A stretch of 62,000 bases of DNA, from contig NC_092563.1 in assembly GCF_037975245.1 (NCBI RefSeq), positions 11,830,001 through 11,892,000 on the forward strand, read 5' to 3'. This document shows, in pieces, positions 15,526-56,485 of this stretch. Numbering within the stretch: the stretch's first letter is position 1; each line of letters begins with the position of its first letter. A program made the position numbers and the translations under genes. This DNA comes from Apostichopus japonicus. Taxonomy: Eukaryota; Echinodermata; Holothuroidea; Aspidochirotida; Stichopodidae. The notes beneath the pieces are model-generated. The model was not told the DNA's origin. It worked only from the letters and a program-made list of their open reading frames with translations, and did no database searches.

Positions 15526-16530
15526 TTACTTAGTTCGATTTTGATCTCATGGTTCAGTCATGTAGGCCTACTAAATAGTTCTTAATTAGTTCATTTTTGA
15601 TCTCATGGTGCAGTCATGTAGGCCTACTAAATGGTTCTTACTTACTTAGTTCAGTTTTGATCTCATGGTGCTGCCATGTGTGCCGACTGAATGGTTCTTA
15701 CTTACTTCGTTCATCTTTGATCTCATGGTGCTGTCATTTAGGCCTACTAAATGGTTCTTACTCAGTTCATCTTTGATCTCATGGTGCAGTCATGTAGGCG
15801 CACATAATAGTTCTTAATTGGTTCGATTTTGATCTCATGGTGCTGTCATGTAGGCCTACTAAATGGTTCTTACTTAGTTCATCTTTGATCTCATGGTGCT
15901 GTCATGTAGGCCTACTAAATGATTCTAATTAGTTCATCTTTGATCTCATGGTGCTGTCGTGTAGGCCTACTAAGTGGTTCTTTCTTACTTAGTTCAATTT
16001 TGATCTCATGGTGCAGTCATGTAGGCCTACTAAATGGTTCTTACTTAGTTCATCTTTCATCTCATGGTGCTGTCATGTAGGCCTACTAAATGATTCTAAT
16101 TAGTTCATCTTTGATCTCATGGTGCTGTCGTGTAGGCCTACTAAATGGTTCTTTCTTACTTAGTTCATTTTTGATCACATGGTGCAGTCATGTAGGCCTA
16201 CTAAATGGTTCTTTCTTACTTAGTTCATTTTTGATCTCATGGTGCTGTCATGTAGGCCTACTAAATGGTTCTTACTTAGTTCATCTTTGATCTCATGGTG
16301 CTGTCATGTTGGCCTACTAAATGGTTCTTACTTACTTACTTAGTACAATTTCGATCACATGGTGCTGTCATGTGTGCCGACTGAGTGGTTCTTACTTACT
16401 TCGTTCATCTTTGATCTCATGGTGCTGTCATGTAGGCCTACTAAATGGTTCTTACTTACTTAGTTAAATTTTGATCACATGGTACTGTCATGTCTGCCGA
16501 CTGAAATGTTTCTTCTTACTTAGTTTGTCT
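15526..16530. repeat. 56-bp minisatellite, about 17 copies
   Basis: Each unit holds GATCTCATGGTGCTGTCATG, then TAGGCCTACTAAATGGTTCT. Lengths differ by multiples of 4 because of variable TTAC insertions between units, so the array carries a tetranucleotide inside the minisatellite. Confidence 0.95.
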
Positions 16531-19500
16531 TTGATCCCAGGACGGTGTTAATTCAGTGTTACAGGTTCCCATCGGTGAAGTATTTCGTTTCTAAAAAGTA
16601 GGATAAACTCTCTATGGAACAGTTTCGCATTTGATCGACTAATGTGTCAAGAGACGAATAATTAATGTCATCTCATGTAACTTTTCATGCCTCTTTGATA
16701 ATCATCTGGCGAGATAACCTATGCAAATGTCATTGCTTGCGGAAATTGTTTCCTTATATGAAACGCTATTTTATTTATATTATTACAAGTATTGAACACG
16801 TTGGCAAAGGGCCAGCATTAAACTATTTATAGACATTAAGTTCCAGCATGGAAAGTTAAAAATTAAGTATATAGAATTGCTAAGATCAATATACACTCTA
16901 GTTTATATGAGATGCATGCAATATACGTTGCAATCGGAATTTAAGTACATTTAATGCTTCATCAGATTAGAATGGCATTGAATTTCATTTTATTCTGCTA
17001 AAAGCTCGCCAATATTGTCTTCATGCACACATACACTCAGTTTACTAAGAATAACTCTTGGAATGTTAAAGGTTGTTTATATGCTTTTTTGATAATATAC
17101 CGGCAAGTCCCAGGTTGTAAAGTGTAACTTAAATTTAGGTTACTTCTGCACATTATTCAACCTGTTAAATTTAGGAGATAAATGTTATGCCATTTAAATA
17201 ATCCCCACCCCCTCGCTCATGCCTACCCTTTTATACATTCCTCGCCATCTCTAAACACCTGAAACATCAACAAGAATCTACTGTTTTAAGTCCCGCCATT
17301 TACAGTTGTTACACAGTATATTCGCCCAAGGCAAAGTCGCAAAGCAAAAGATTTAAGTAACTTCAAAGGTTACCAAGTCAAAACCAATACATCACATTAG
17401 ATTCGTCGGAAACAAACATTTCTATAAAGAGTGTGTATACTCATGCATGCAATTTGAAGGAGAAAAAAAGCAACGCAATAGATGGAGATAAAAGGGTCAT
17501 AACACAACGTAAACGGCTGAGTTGAACGTAATATATTATGTTCCCTGAAAAAAAGAAAAAAATGTTTTCTGTCTCACCTATAGGCTGAATTCTTTTAACT
17601 TCTCCTGTTACAAATGCAGAATGTTCCATTTAATATTCACGCAATCATTGCATATGTTACTTTAATCGGCAGTCAGAGGCCACCAGTACCTTATATTTAT
17701 TATATATTGTGCAAAATAAGCTTGCTTTATTTGAAATGTATATTTATAGAAGAAAATACTACTGAACTTTTAGCTTTCACTTTTAGTTACTTGTGCTCCC
17801 CTCAGTTACCCCTGAAATGATCTCAGCATGCCGCCCTTTGCAATCATCCTGTCATTTATAGCAAGTTTGGACCACACAGTCCCTCTCAGAGGAATGGAGG
17901 ACGCTGTTATGAAATACTATTCTGAGAGGTGCAGTGAAAGGAACATTGTATTTGTTGTGATAGCATAAACACTTTAGTGTCTGCTCTACAAAAGGAACTT
18001 GTATAATACTGAAAATGTAAGACAAAACCTACCGATCATATATCTTATAGCTGCTGTGGGATATTTACCTCATTTGACTTCAAAACCTTTGGCGTTTTAC
18101 ACTAATAACTTAACAGTGTATGATATCCAATGTACATGGGATTCAAGGGAGTGAAGACTCGCGCACAAAGAATTGTCTGATGCCGGTAAACTAACCTAGT
18201 TTCGAATGAGGTGTAACAGAGGTGTTAGACACCATCATCGATCCCAGAAAATACACACACAGCTTGCTATACCGTCGGTATTAGACACTAGTATACATTC
18301 AATACATATAGCTACGGTCAATACACACAACACAGTGTACATAGCAGCGATGGACATCTCAGGTCCTGCTAAAATAACAAGGTATCACATTTCATTGCTG
18401 TCTGCATTTTGTGGCGACAAGAAAAAAACTTCACTTGCAAGCTACGGAAAGTTAACTTTACTAGAGGGCGGCACGCGGTTTGGGGCGAGTCTTCAATGCC
18501 TTTAAGGTTTTCGGCCTTTTGCGTAATACCGAACATGCGGAGTTTGGTTATTTCACCTTTGACATCTGACCTTTGCTCTTATAACGTTATAGATCAAAGA
18601 GGCACTGCATCCCATGCCCAAGCACATAATAAGTATGAAGTCCATGCATAGCAAACGCTTTGGGAGGAGTTCGAGAGACACGTTTTGGGCAAACATTTAA
18701 CTAATGTTGACCTCCGTTGACTTCGTGACCTTTGGTATTTCGTATTAGCCCTAATTTATTATGCTGTAAGCTCTTCGTATGATATCCTATATGAGTTTGA
18801 TGGCTTGTCATTTTCGTATAGTGGTAAACGCGAAACGACCAGAATATGTTATGGTTCTGACTTTGAAAGTTTACATGGCAATCATTAATGCCAAAGGTCA
18901 CATAACCATGGAGGTCAAAGGGTCAGACTTTGGAAACATTTTGCGCTCACAGGAATGCCGAATTCTGTCGAAAACTTCTCTTAAAATGTTAAAGGGATAT
19001 TCCTGCGACTGAAGATGATTGGTAAACAAAATTGCTGGAAATTTAGTTTTTAGTTTTAAGTTAAAAAAAAAAACATTTGTCCGTGACACATATTAAACAC
19101 CCCCAAAATGGTATAAGGTATGTACCATGCACACACGAATACATATACTAACTCAACAAAATTCAGTGTGAGGTGGGCAATAAATATCATTTCCCATAAA
19201 ATCTCATCTCACACTTCATTATATGTGTTGATGATATAAACTAGTGTGTGGTCGTTATTCGACATTACAAATTTATTGTGCAATGTAGCCTACTCTTCTC
19301 AAGTTAAACTTAATACATCTGAGCAGAAAAAAAGAGTATAGGAAGTAATAGTTTCACAATTACATTTTTACATTTACTTCGTTCTTTTTTTTATACTTCA
19401 AAATTTCGTTCAAGATTTTAGAAACTGGTACCTGCATATCACTACCGCAATTAATCTGCTATACCCACTGTACAGTGGAAGGCGGGGAGATAGACTATAG

Positions 19501-21283
19501 TGGCTTATCTACCAAGAAAACGGTGTGGGCATTGATTGGTACAGACCTTCCCATGATTGCGTAATGAGAATATGACAGGAAGGACATACATGCACGACGA
19601 TCTTCAGAAAGGTTCCAGTTATCGTTAAACACTGGACTGAATGAAGGCGAGGCTCAGAAGGGTTATCTTTGTAACACGAACTGGACATGGAACTACCCAG
19701 GAAAGCATTTTGAGGAGCTTTCGAGGAATGACGTAGAACTGGGACAAAATGGCCTCATTGATGAATACTTTATTACTAAAAATACAAGTCTAGTTTAAAA
19801 TTTCAACTGCCAGTTGGTTGAACTCTATTTGTTGCAACTTGACAGAGGAGTCAAATTCTACTCATGCGCTGTTTTTCCTTTCGAGAACCGGTTCTCTAAA
19901 GGCTTGCGGCAAAGAAATAATTAGACAAGTTAATCAATGCTTCAATTAGCTGATTTGTCTTTACTTTAGAGTGGAAGATGAGGGTATAGGGTTGACTGCC
20001 GCATGTATCTGTTCCTTACAGTTAGTTTACATGGAATGGAAACGCAACGTTTAGGGCACCAATCGGTCTGGAATCCGAAAGTCTGTGTTATACCGAATTA
20101 AAGAAAGGTTTCAATTTATTCTTTTCCATTTGGGTTTGTAGAATTACTAACGCGGAGTTTTTCTTATGACCCCCCTCCACCCCCTCCACCCCATCCCCCC
20201 ATACCCACACCTCCCATCGTCAGTCGATGGATATTTTGCATTCAAACGGGGAAGAATTAGGCCAACGGGTCTACAACCCACCCAATCCCTGTGTCAATCT
20301 CACACGAACTATTTAAAAGCACAACCTTGCGGTTAGGGCTGGTTACTGAATTTAAATATGCCTCAGAATACACCATTACGTCTAATGTTTTTTTTCTCGG
20401 GGGAACCACACCTTGCCACATTAAGGGGGCACTGTGTTTTCAAGTTGGACCTATACTAAATAACGTTTTTATCAATTGTTTACTTGTAATTTCTGTACAT
20501 GTTATGATTTTTTGATTAATTCGTTTCGGATATTGTGATTCATTGGCTTAGCTATATGGCTAGTTAAATGTTGACCTCTTCCCTTTAAAAGTTCGTAATT
20601 TCATATCACCATATATTTTAGCATAGACTGCAATATTTCATCGTGAATACTTTAATTATAATAATTTATTCAGGTGTACCAATGGTTCACATTGTACATC
20701 TAAAGCACTGCACTGGAATCAGTAGTTGGTTATTGGTACAGGCCTGACGTGCACAATTGTCACTTGGTTTATTATCAGTTCCTGGCTATATTAGAACATT
20801 GTTGTTTAACCTAGTTCTGTTCTAGCTTTGGTCGGAATGTTGGGGCATATTGAGGTAACAATCAAATTTGACACAGGCTTAGTAATTACATGCAGGAAAC
20901 AAACAAGATCGTGTATTTTTAGTATAGGGTACATGCTCCTGACACGCTTTAATATTCCCTAGGGGACTTCCTAATTTAACCTGGGACACTGCTTCTTTTC
21001 CTAAGTAAAATGGTGTGTTTTAATTAAATCATTACTCTTTAATTGTGTTTCCGGCTAGTTCAGGTGATTGTATCTTCCTACCTATAAATGCTATAATAAA
21101 CGTCCTGCGGCATTTGAGAACATGAATTCAATCTGGTAATAAAATCATCACAGTTCATTTCCAATGACAGTAGTTAACAACAGTGATGTCGTAACTCTTA
21201 CATCTCCTATACTGACCCTTATTGGTTGGCATTAGTTTGCTTCTGTAGCAGGGAGAACAAGAACATTATAAACACGTTTGTAC
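16531..21283. other. long AT-rich intergenic stretch, no supported gene
   Basis: No conserved protein frame, RNA gene or clear repeat array is seen. A C-rich run lies at about 20169-20216. Confidence 0.55.
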
Positions 21284-21545
<262 letters not shown>

Positions 21546-24500
21546 AAACACGTACCACCTTCCGCTTTTTACCAGGGGACGAGCTGCCATGTTTCCTACT
21601 CTGTTTGGGCATATATATTCTTATGAAGGGTCGAGCTTTTTATATTCTGGTCTTTAAACAACCAACGCTATACCATTAATGTGAAAGCGTCTGCGCTTGT
21701 AGAAACAAACTTGAGTCCTTGGTGAAATTTAAAAACTTTCATTGAAGTCGGTTGTTATTGCAGGGGATTTCCATTTTTATTTCGACCTCTCTTGGACAGC
21801 ACCGGCGGCAAGCCGGCAACCACCACAATGAAGTCAAAGACAGGAATGAAATACATTGACCTAATGAACTGAGTTTACGTTCTAGTTGACATCTGACGTG
21901 ACAGAAACCCACTTAATTGGTAATGGTCCTTTGGTAACACGCATGACTGTCACTGAGGACTCGACTTTTGTTGTCTCTCAGTTACAACCCAGTTGAATAT
22001 ATGTAAATCCTCGTTGTCAACATGTATAGTACGTTGAACGGTGATAACGTCCACGAATAGAGCAATATATAACTGTATAGGGTGATTCTATGCACAGAAT
22101 TAATTTCTACATGTGTAGACGGTTAAAAAAAAACACGCTGCTATCAGTCCTGCTTGTATTTCTATAACACGTGTAATATTTTGAGAGAAGGCTGTTTATA
22201 AACATCTGAGTTTAATCAATTAGTGGCTTACCTATTTAGACTAATAAACAGACCATAAGGTCACTTCCTCAGATGCAACACAAAATTCGATGAGAAAACA
22301 ATATTGTTATAGCCTGGCTCAGATGAGATGTTTATATAATGCGTTAGTTATAAAACTATTAAGGGTACATTGAGTTGAAAGTCTTCAAAATTAAAAAACA
22401 TCTTATGCTTACATTTTTACTACAAAACAATGGATTCATATTAGAAATGAAGTCCAGAGATTAAGCATATTTTAAAAGAGAATATCTTGAATACCGGAAT
22501 AGCTATGGAACCAAGTTCTAGCACTACCTTTGTTTTTCTTGGAATATGATATATCAAGACTTAACTTCTGCCTAAGTCATCATTTAATGAAAAGGATCTT
22601 GATTGTAGTCTATATGGAACAACACTTGATATCTCACTTACAATGATTGTTATTACTACTGTTAAACAATTATATCCCACTGGGTTGAATATAAACCTTC
22701 TGAATTTAGAGAAATATACAATGTGTTATGTTTTTTGCAACTTGCAAGACAATATTTTGATTTCCATTTGTCTGTGAATTATTATTATTGTCTACGTACG
22801 TCATGCACATGACGTACAAAATGTACATACTGCGCAGTATGTATGCGGTATGTTGCACTTACAGCTGTGCTTACTGATAGGAGTTTGCTACAGGTATGCT
22901 TGATTTTAAAATGCTATTAAGATATGGTAAAAGAGGCTGGAAAGTGATGAGTCCTCTGTTGAATTCTGTCCCCGGCCGGCGTTGCATGGTTACAACTATA
23001 TTCTTGGTTTGCGTATGTAGAGTTTGACTGTCTGTGCATAGTGCATAGGATCGAGATATGAGCATTCTTAACCTAAAACGTAACATTTCCACTACTGTTG
23101 TTGTTTCCATCTCAATATTTTGTTTATTCTGGTCACTTTGAAGATTTCGCTGGCCAGCCTCTTTGGAACAGCTAGAGTATAGTGGCTAAGAAAACATTGG
23201 TTCCTTATTTTTTTGTCAATAGAACGTGAAATGAAAGCGTGAGTGTTAATTATAGGCTTTGAAGCAAATAACTGATTGATGTTTTCGATCAGTATTGGTT
23301 TTAAGTAAGTATGGCATTGTCACCTGTCCTTTTGCAACTTGTTGATAATTCCTTGCCTGTAGTTTCTGGCATAGGACTTTAAGCATGCCTCTCATTATTC
23401 TTATTCTCTCCCTACTTCGCCGTGACCGTGTTGTTTAAGTAAAACAGAGAACTTACAATCCGGTTAACTATATAACTGACCAATGAGATATTATTTTAAT
23501 CGTATTGCTACCGTTGTGACGGTGCATCATCAATATCAAATTATCTTTCGCAACAATTAATTTTTTAAACTATTTTTTTTGTAAGGGAGGGGAGGGTGGG
23601 GTGGGGTGGGGGTTATAATAGAGTAAAAACGTTGTTAGCCAAACTTTTTGCACTCTATATCTTATGTTCGCGTACGTAATAAATATATATCAGTTTAAGG
23701 TCCAGCAAACACATCTAATAATTTCTATTTATTTGCACTGACTGTAGCTCATGGACGTAAGACAAACCAAACGACAAAATAAGTATAATACCCTAAATAG
23801 AAATTTACTTCAATTTTAAGAAACGGCGCTCCGTAGTTTGCCGAGCGATGTCGTCTCGATATTTGCGTGTAGTAACACCTCTGTACAGCTTCTTCTCAAA
23901 CGCAACATCGGCAGCCGTACACATTGGTCATTTTTAAATTCGATGCGATGCAACCGAGAGAATACCACAAAACCAATGATCTTTACTCAGTTCGAGAGAA
24001 TACATCTTTTCACATTTGAAAGAAGGTAAGCTTCACTCTTCATGGTTCTGCAGTATGTAACCTCAAAGTCAGTTCACTTACCCACTTAGCCTACTTAGTT
24101 TGACAACTATGTGTGTCGCGGAACTGGTAAATGTAATGTTGACAGAACACTCCTATGTTTCTGAACGTCGTGCACATAGCGTTTGAAACACTCACGCCAG
24201 TTACATGATGGGTTATTTTTTTTTGTTCTCTTTGTTAACCTGGGTCGAAATATCCTAGACCTTCTCCAATTTCTGTACAAAAGTCATAAAATCAGTGGCA
24301 ATAGGTCGCACCCATGCTATTCGTTAAATTATACCATGTTCATTTTTAATAAAAGTTTGTAAAAACATTCTTGAATCTGAATGGCCTGTTGCCATCAGCT
24401 GACCATGCACTAACCTATTGATGATGCACAGTAAAACCACATGTGGATTAATATAAGATGCACAAAATCGATCTTGGCAAGGTTAATCCTGATGCCAACT

Positions 24501-25785
24501 AGCTGCCTAAGCTAATTCAGGCAATCGAATCAGATCAAGTATGGTATGGCAACAAGCCCCTCGGTGTAACCTTTGCAAAATGGTGACTAAAACGTCCAGA
24601 GAAAACTGGCTTCCAGTCTGACTCATACTAGGTGAGAGCAACAACGATAACCTCATTGAGCAATGCTTGCATTATGGGTTAAGCGGTTTCAAGGAATAGT
24701 TAGTAAGTGCCACTCTCCAAGAGAAGTAATGAACATGTCCTGGTTGACACCTACAGTACAGTACTGGTTGGTAACAAATTTCCTTTGAAGCTGCATTGAA
24801 TGCAATTTAATCTCAGTTATCTTGTTCATTCCCTTTTTGTCTAGCATTGCAATTATAGTGATAACTTTGCAATAAACTGTTTATCTTAAAACATGTTCGC
24901 TGCAATGAATGCAGTTAAGTCTATTCATCTCTGCAGAGGTGAGAAGTCCATTATTAGGCCCACACAAGCAATAGCAGTAATCCTTGTTAATGCTATTCAC
25001 CTAGTCACAAAAGAAATTTCAATCAGAGTGAAATGACAAAATCAGACATATAAGTTGAAAAGCTGGAACTGACAGTCCTTAAAAACAAGTAATAACTCAT
25101 GCATCCTACAGTGGTGTTCCGTCCAGGTTGACCTAGTCGTCCAATTTTAAAATGTCCGAAAATGTCCTGAACTGTCTGGTTCCGTCTAAGCATCCTGTTA
25201 AAAAAACCAACCTCAAACCCAGCATTCAAAGCCCAAAGTGTCGGAAAACGTCTGAGGTAAAGTTTACTAGCCCAAAAGGAACAAAAGAGTCCAGAGTGTT
25301 TACCTAGAGCATTAGCAGTCACACGGCCGCAAATATTGCTCAACGTGATAACAATAATCTGTAAGCATTACAAGTTCACTGACAAAACCATGTGCAGAAT
25401 TGTTTACTTACTATCAGTTGCTATCTTGAAACATGTTTTTTCAGTCCTGTCAGATGGAATAAAAGAAAATGATATCGCTTAATACCTACAGTACAGTACT
25501 ACAGTTAACAATGTAAAATAATTTTATTAAAAGCTAAGTTCAAAGTTCGATTCGCCGCAAAGGTTAAACTGTTTCGTCTCGTCCATTTTGATTAGACGTT
25601 TGAGTACCGAAATGATCAACAATTGCGATATATATACTTAAGTGCAGTAATTACCAACAAGTTAATTCTTATTTTACAACCCAAAAATCATGTCATATGC
25701 AAACACAAGAAAGCCACATACGAACTTAATTCCGCTCGCGATCCCGACATGAAAGTGCTTTTCTTGCAAACCGATGGTTAGGCAA
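21546..25785. other. intergenic sequence with one palindrome pair, no supported gene
   Basis: Apart from adjacent palindromes at 22796-22843 and a G-rich run at 23585-23612, no organised feature is seen. Confidence 0.55.
22796..22843. other. two adjacent palindromes
   Basis: 22796-22817 has 10-bp inverted arms (GTACGTCATG and CATGACGTAC) around a 2-nt centre. 22824-22843 is a perfect 20-bp palindrome, TACATACTGCGCAGTATGTA. The first contains CRE-like TGACGT, the second the TGCGCA core found in NRF1-type sites. Function is unknown. Confidence 0.6.
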
Positions 25786-26035
25786 GATTTTCCCTTTGAC
25801 TTAGTGTGGTGTTAGGCTACCATGTGGTCGAAGAATTCCATCAAAATTTTAGTTCCAGCTAACTGCGTCACCATTTCAGCGAATAAATTTTCCCATTAAC
25901 TTAGTGTGTTGTTAGGCTGCTACTGTATATATATGGTCAAAGATAGCAGTGCTCAATAACAATGTTTTTGGTGAATATTTTTAGTGCTAGCTAACTGCGA
26001 CACAATTTGAGCGAATAAACAAATGTTTAGGCTAG
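25786..26035. repeat. diverged tandem duplication, two copies of about 110-140 bp
   Basis: TTAGTGTG(G/T)TGTTAGGCT, AGCTAACTGCG and GAGCGAATAAA-like words recur in the same order in two neighbouring copies (about 25800 and 25900). Confidence 0.65.
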
Positions 26036-26071
26036 ATTTCTATGTTGACTTGCAATGACCACACTCTTTGG

Positions 26072-27120
26072 TTAATTGTAAATAGTTGTGGCTGGAACAT
26101 AAAGGACTTGTATATTATCACAGAGCTCACCGGCCATCTTTGCAAATGTCTCGGCATAAGCAACTACTGCCTTGCAGCGAAGGACGGCAAGCCATACCAT
26201 TCTCTTTACCAATCCACCAATACCATCCACAATACTGTCCATGTGCTGTCTCAAAATAAGACCAGTCCATGCTAGCGTCAAAATTTTCTTCATGAATGGT
26301 AAACATGTTTGAAAGCAATAACAGTTCTTTAATTGGCTTCCTGAACCATCAGACCAGTAATGAAAATGGCTGACTAGGAGAGGAAGCTGCTCTTTCAGGT
26401 GTCGTCCTTTAGTACCTTGTTGTACTCTATCACTGAGTTCGAATGGGAAATTTATCTGAGACCATGGTGTAATTGATATGCTGGAGTTCATCATTATAAA
26501 TGGCAATATTACCCTACGATTGTGAAGAGTGTGCAGGTGTCAGTAGTCACGTGGGCTGACATAACTTCTACTCGATGTCTGAGACTAATTATCTGTATAA
26601 TCTTCATGGACTAAGTACTATTTCACCTGGTTGAAGCAAGTTTTCAATGTTTTGAGCTTGGAGGGCTGTCGCAACACGTTGTACACATGTCAACTCAAGG
26701 CATATAATTCACATAATTCACATCACCTAATTCATCCATTGCTGTCAGGTCTGTTTCCTTCAATGTAGGTTCCACTGATAGTAAGTTATCATTTCATGAA
26801 GAACCTCATTGACCAATTCTTTCAAGACACTTTCCTTGTAAATCTCAGCCCCATACTCCATGCATTCTCTGTCAACACAAATTTCATTGTCATCCATTGA
26901 ACTGATTGTTAGTTTGAAAAGTTCATTGGCATGAAGGGACACATTATCTGGGCTGTATGGTCTAACCTTCCTTGCTATAAGTTCAATGTTTCATGGTATT
27001 TTTGTATCTATAGACAAACATCATGGTCCTTCTCAGGCATGTACAGACTTTCATTATCAGATTCTATGCAGTACATCCCATACACAAAATCAAAGCAGCG
27101 CAGTTGAAGTATCCATTTTA
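26072..27120 (-). pseudogene. decayed protein-coding relic, probably transposon-derived
   Basis: On the minus strand, stretches of sensible protein are joined by frameshifts and stops. From about 27115 the frame reads FDFVYGMYCIESDNESLYMP. Then come RKVRPYSPDNVSLHANELFK to about 26760, CVQRVATALQAQNIENLLQP, and finally HYWSDGSGSQLKNCYCFQT near 26375. SMDWSYFETAHG lies in one frame and SIVDGIGGLVKRMVW in another. The pattern SDGxGSQxKN followed by W.FFxxxHGxxxxDGxGGxxKR resembles a domain seen in multicopy, transposon-like animal genes; I cannot name the superfamily. Confidence 0.45.
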
Positions 27121-28309
27121 ATGCATGAAACTATAAAAGTAAATTGTTTAAACCAGAATCACCATTGAAGGTCCTGTCAATGTAATAGAATTTACACATT
27201 TTGTCCTGTACATATTAGATTGCTTATATAATTTGAAGTAAGCATAATTTTCAACAAAATTGAGGGGTGGGGGGGGGGCGGTTTGTTGAGCAATGACATA
27301 AATATGACCTCTACAGAATATCTAAAAAAAATTGTTGTTTATCCGGAATTATCCCTATTAAAACCTAACAAAACATACCTGAAACTGTTGGGGTATGGGA
27401 CGTTGTTTTTTGGAATCTACCTATTTAATTCACAAAAGTAAAATTTTTCAAAATCTGAACAAATGGTGTACAAGAAGTCACATAACAAATATTTAAATCA
27501 ATCATGCTGCTGGCTGGTAGATCAAAATTCAATGTTTCTATATGTCACACTATTATGATTACATGCAAATTAGCAACCTGTAATAAATGGAATATGGAAA
27601 AAGAAAAAGAAAATCATAACATTTGAAATGTTCATTTATTCAGCTTCAAAATGATACCATGTACTCACTATGCCAATGAATTTTAAAATTTGACTTTCAT
27701 AGGATATAATGCCCAGCAAACAATCTAACCACTTATAATTACAACAATGATCATTTTATTATTCATTTATGATCTTCCAAGTAAAAAGAGTTTGAACCAT
27801 TATCAGAACCTTACAGGTAGCATACGCCCATTAAAAGCCCCATTGACTTTCATACTAAATCACAAAAGTAATGTGGTCTCTAAGTCTAGAAAGAAGTTTT
27901 CACTAGCTAAATGCTACCCATCACTGGATAGAGCTGACAAGTTGGCCATCTTCTGCTAAATTTTCTGTATCATGACCATGCAGATTTTTGCTATGAGAGC
28001 CTGAAGTTTTGATCACTTGTAAACAAACCTCTTCACTCAGTAGCAAACAATTTTCGTAAGCTGCTCCTGGGAGGCCTCAATTGACCCAATTTTTGCACCA
28101 CATGTACAGTACTTCCATTCATGCTCTTGAACATGCAAGCCACAAAAAAAAAAAACAGATCCTGATTGATAACATATCAAAAAAGATGTTTTCCTACTGC
28201 TTTTTGGCTCTTTTCCTGAAGACTTTAATAGGAATATGTCACCTTACAAAAGTCTCTTTTTGATGTAGGCTAGACCTATATGAATTTTACTAGTTTTCTT
28301 TTTTGTTCT
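27121..28309. other. no supported feature upstream of DHX38
   Basis: AT-rich sequence with a G-run near 27266-27282 and an A-run near 28144. No gene is visible. Confidence 0.55.
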
Positions 28310-28380
28310 TACGAACGTGCCGAGCTAGTTGAGTGAGCAGCCATCTTTCAATTCTTTTGTGACGCAGTATATATGGCATA
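28310..28380 (+). promoter_or_regulatory. DHX38: possible DHX38 promoter segment (YY1-like and CRE-like sites)
   Basis: About 450 bp before the ATG, GCAGCCATCTT (28337-28347) is the reverse complement of a near-canonical YY1 motif, and GTGACGCA (28359-28366) is CRE/ATF-like. YY1 sites at the transcription start are common in housekeeping genes. There is no CpG island and no transcript evidence here. With the acceptor-like site at 28762 this would give a short non-coding first exon. Confidence 0.3.
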
Positions 28381-28762
28381 TTTAACCTATCATGGGAGTA
28401 GTACATGGCCTATACAACACGTTTAAAAAGTTTGTCAAACATTCTAATAAATGTTGAAAATGGTGCACTCCTGTGAGGCAATTGTTGGTTATCTTTCTTT
28501 TATAGTTTTATTATTAGTAACATTCTCAGATGAAAATTAATGTATTGTTTAGTCAAGTGCTTTGTATGAATGAACAGGGTCTTGTAGAAAAAGGATTGTT
28601 TGCTACATTTGTCTCAAAAACAGACTAAAATTACTTTGTACTGTACAGTATACTTTACACTGCAAATTAAAGTTTCATAAATATCTTTACACCTGACAAT
28701 TATACAGAATATAATGTTTCATGATCAGCATCTCATTTAAAAATTGTTTTCTTATGATATAG

Positions 28763-28796
28763 AGCTTCATAAAATTGAGTAAAGTTCTAAGATTTC
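28763..28796 (+). other. DHX38: 5' UTR just upstream of DHX38 ATG, possibly after a 5' UTR intron
   Basis: The sequence before 28763 runs TTGTTTTCTTATGATATAG, a pyrimidine-leaning stretch ending in AG, like a 3' splice site. The 34 nt between it and the ATG contain an in-frame TAA at 28788, so translation cannot begin further upstream in this frame. Confidence 0.4.

Positions 28797-56485
<27,689 letters not shown>

Noticed and set aside
25023-25343. 106-residue minus-strand frame
   Set aside because: No family resemblance. Proximity to the relic at 26-27 kb is the only hint, and the frame could not be linked to it.
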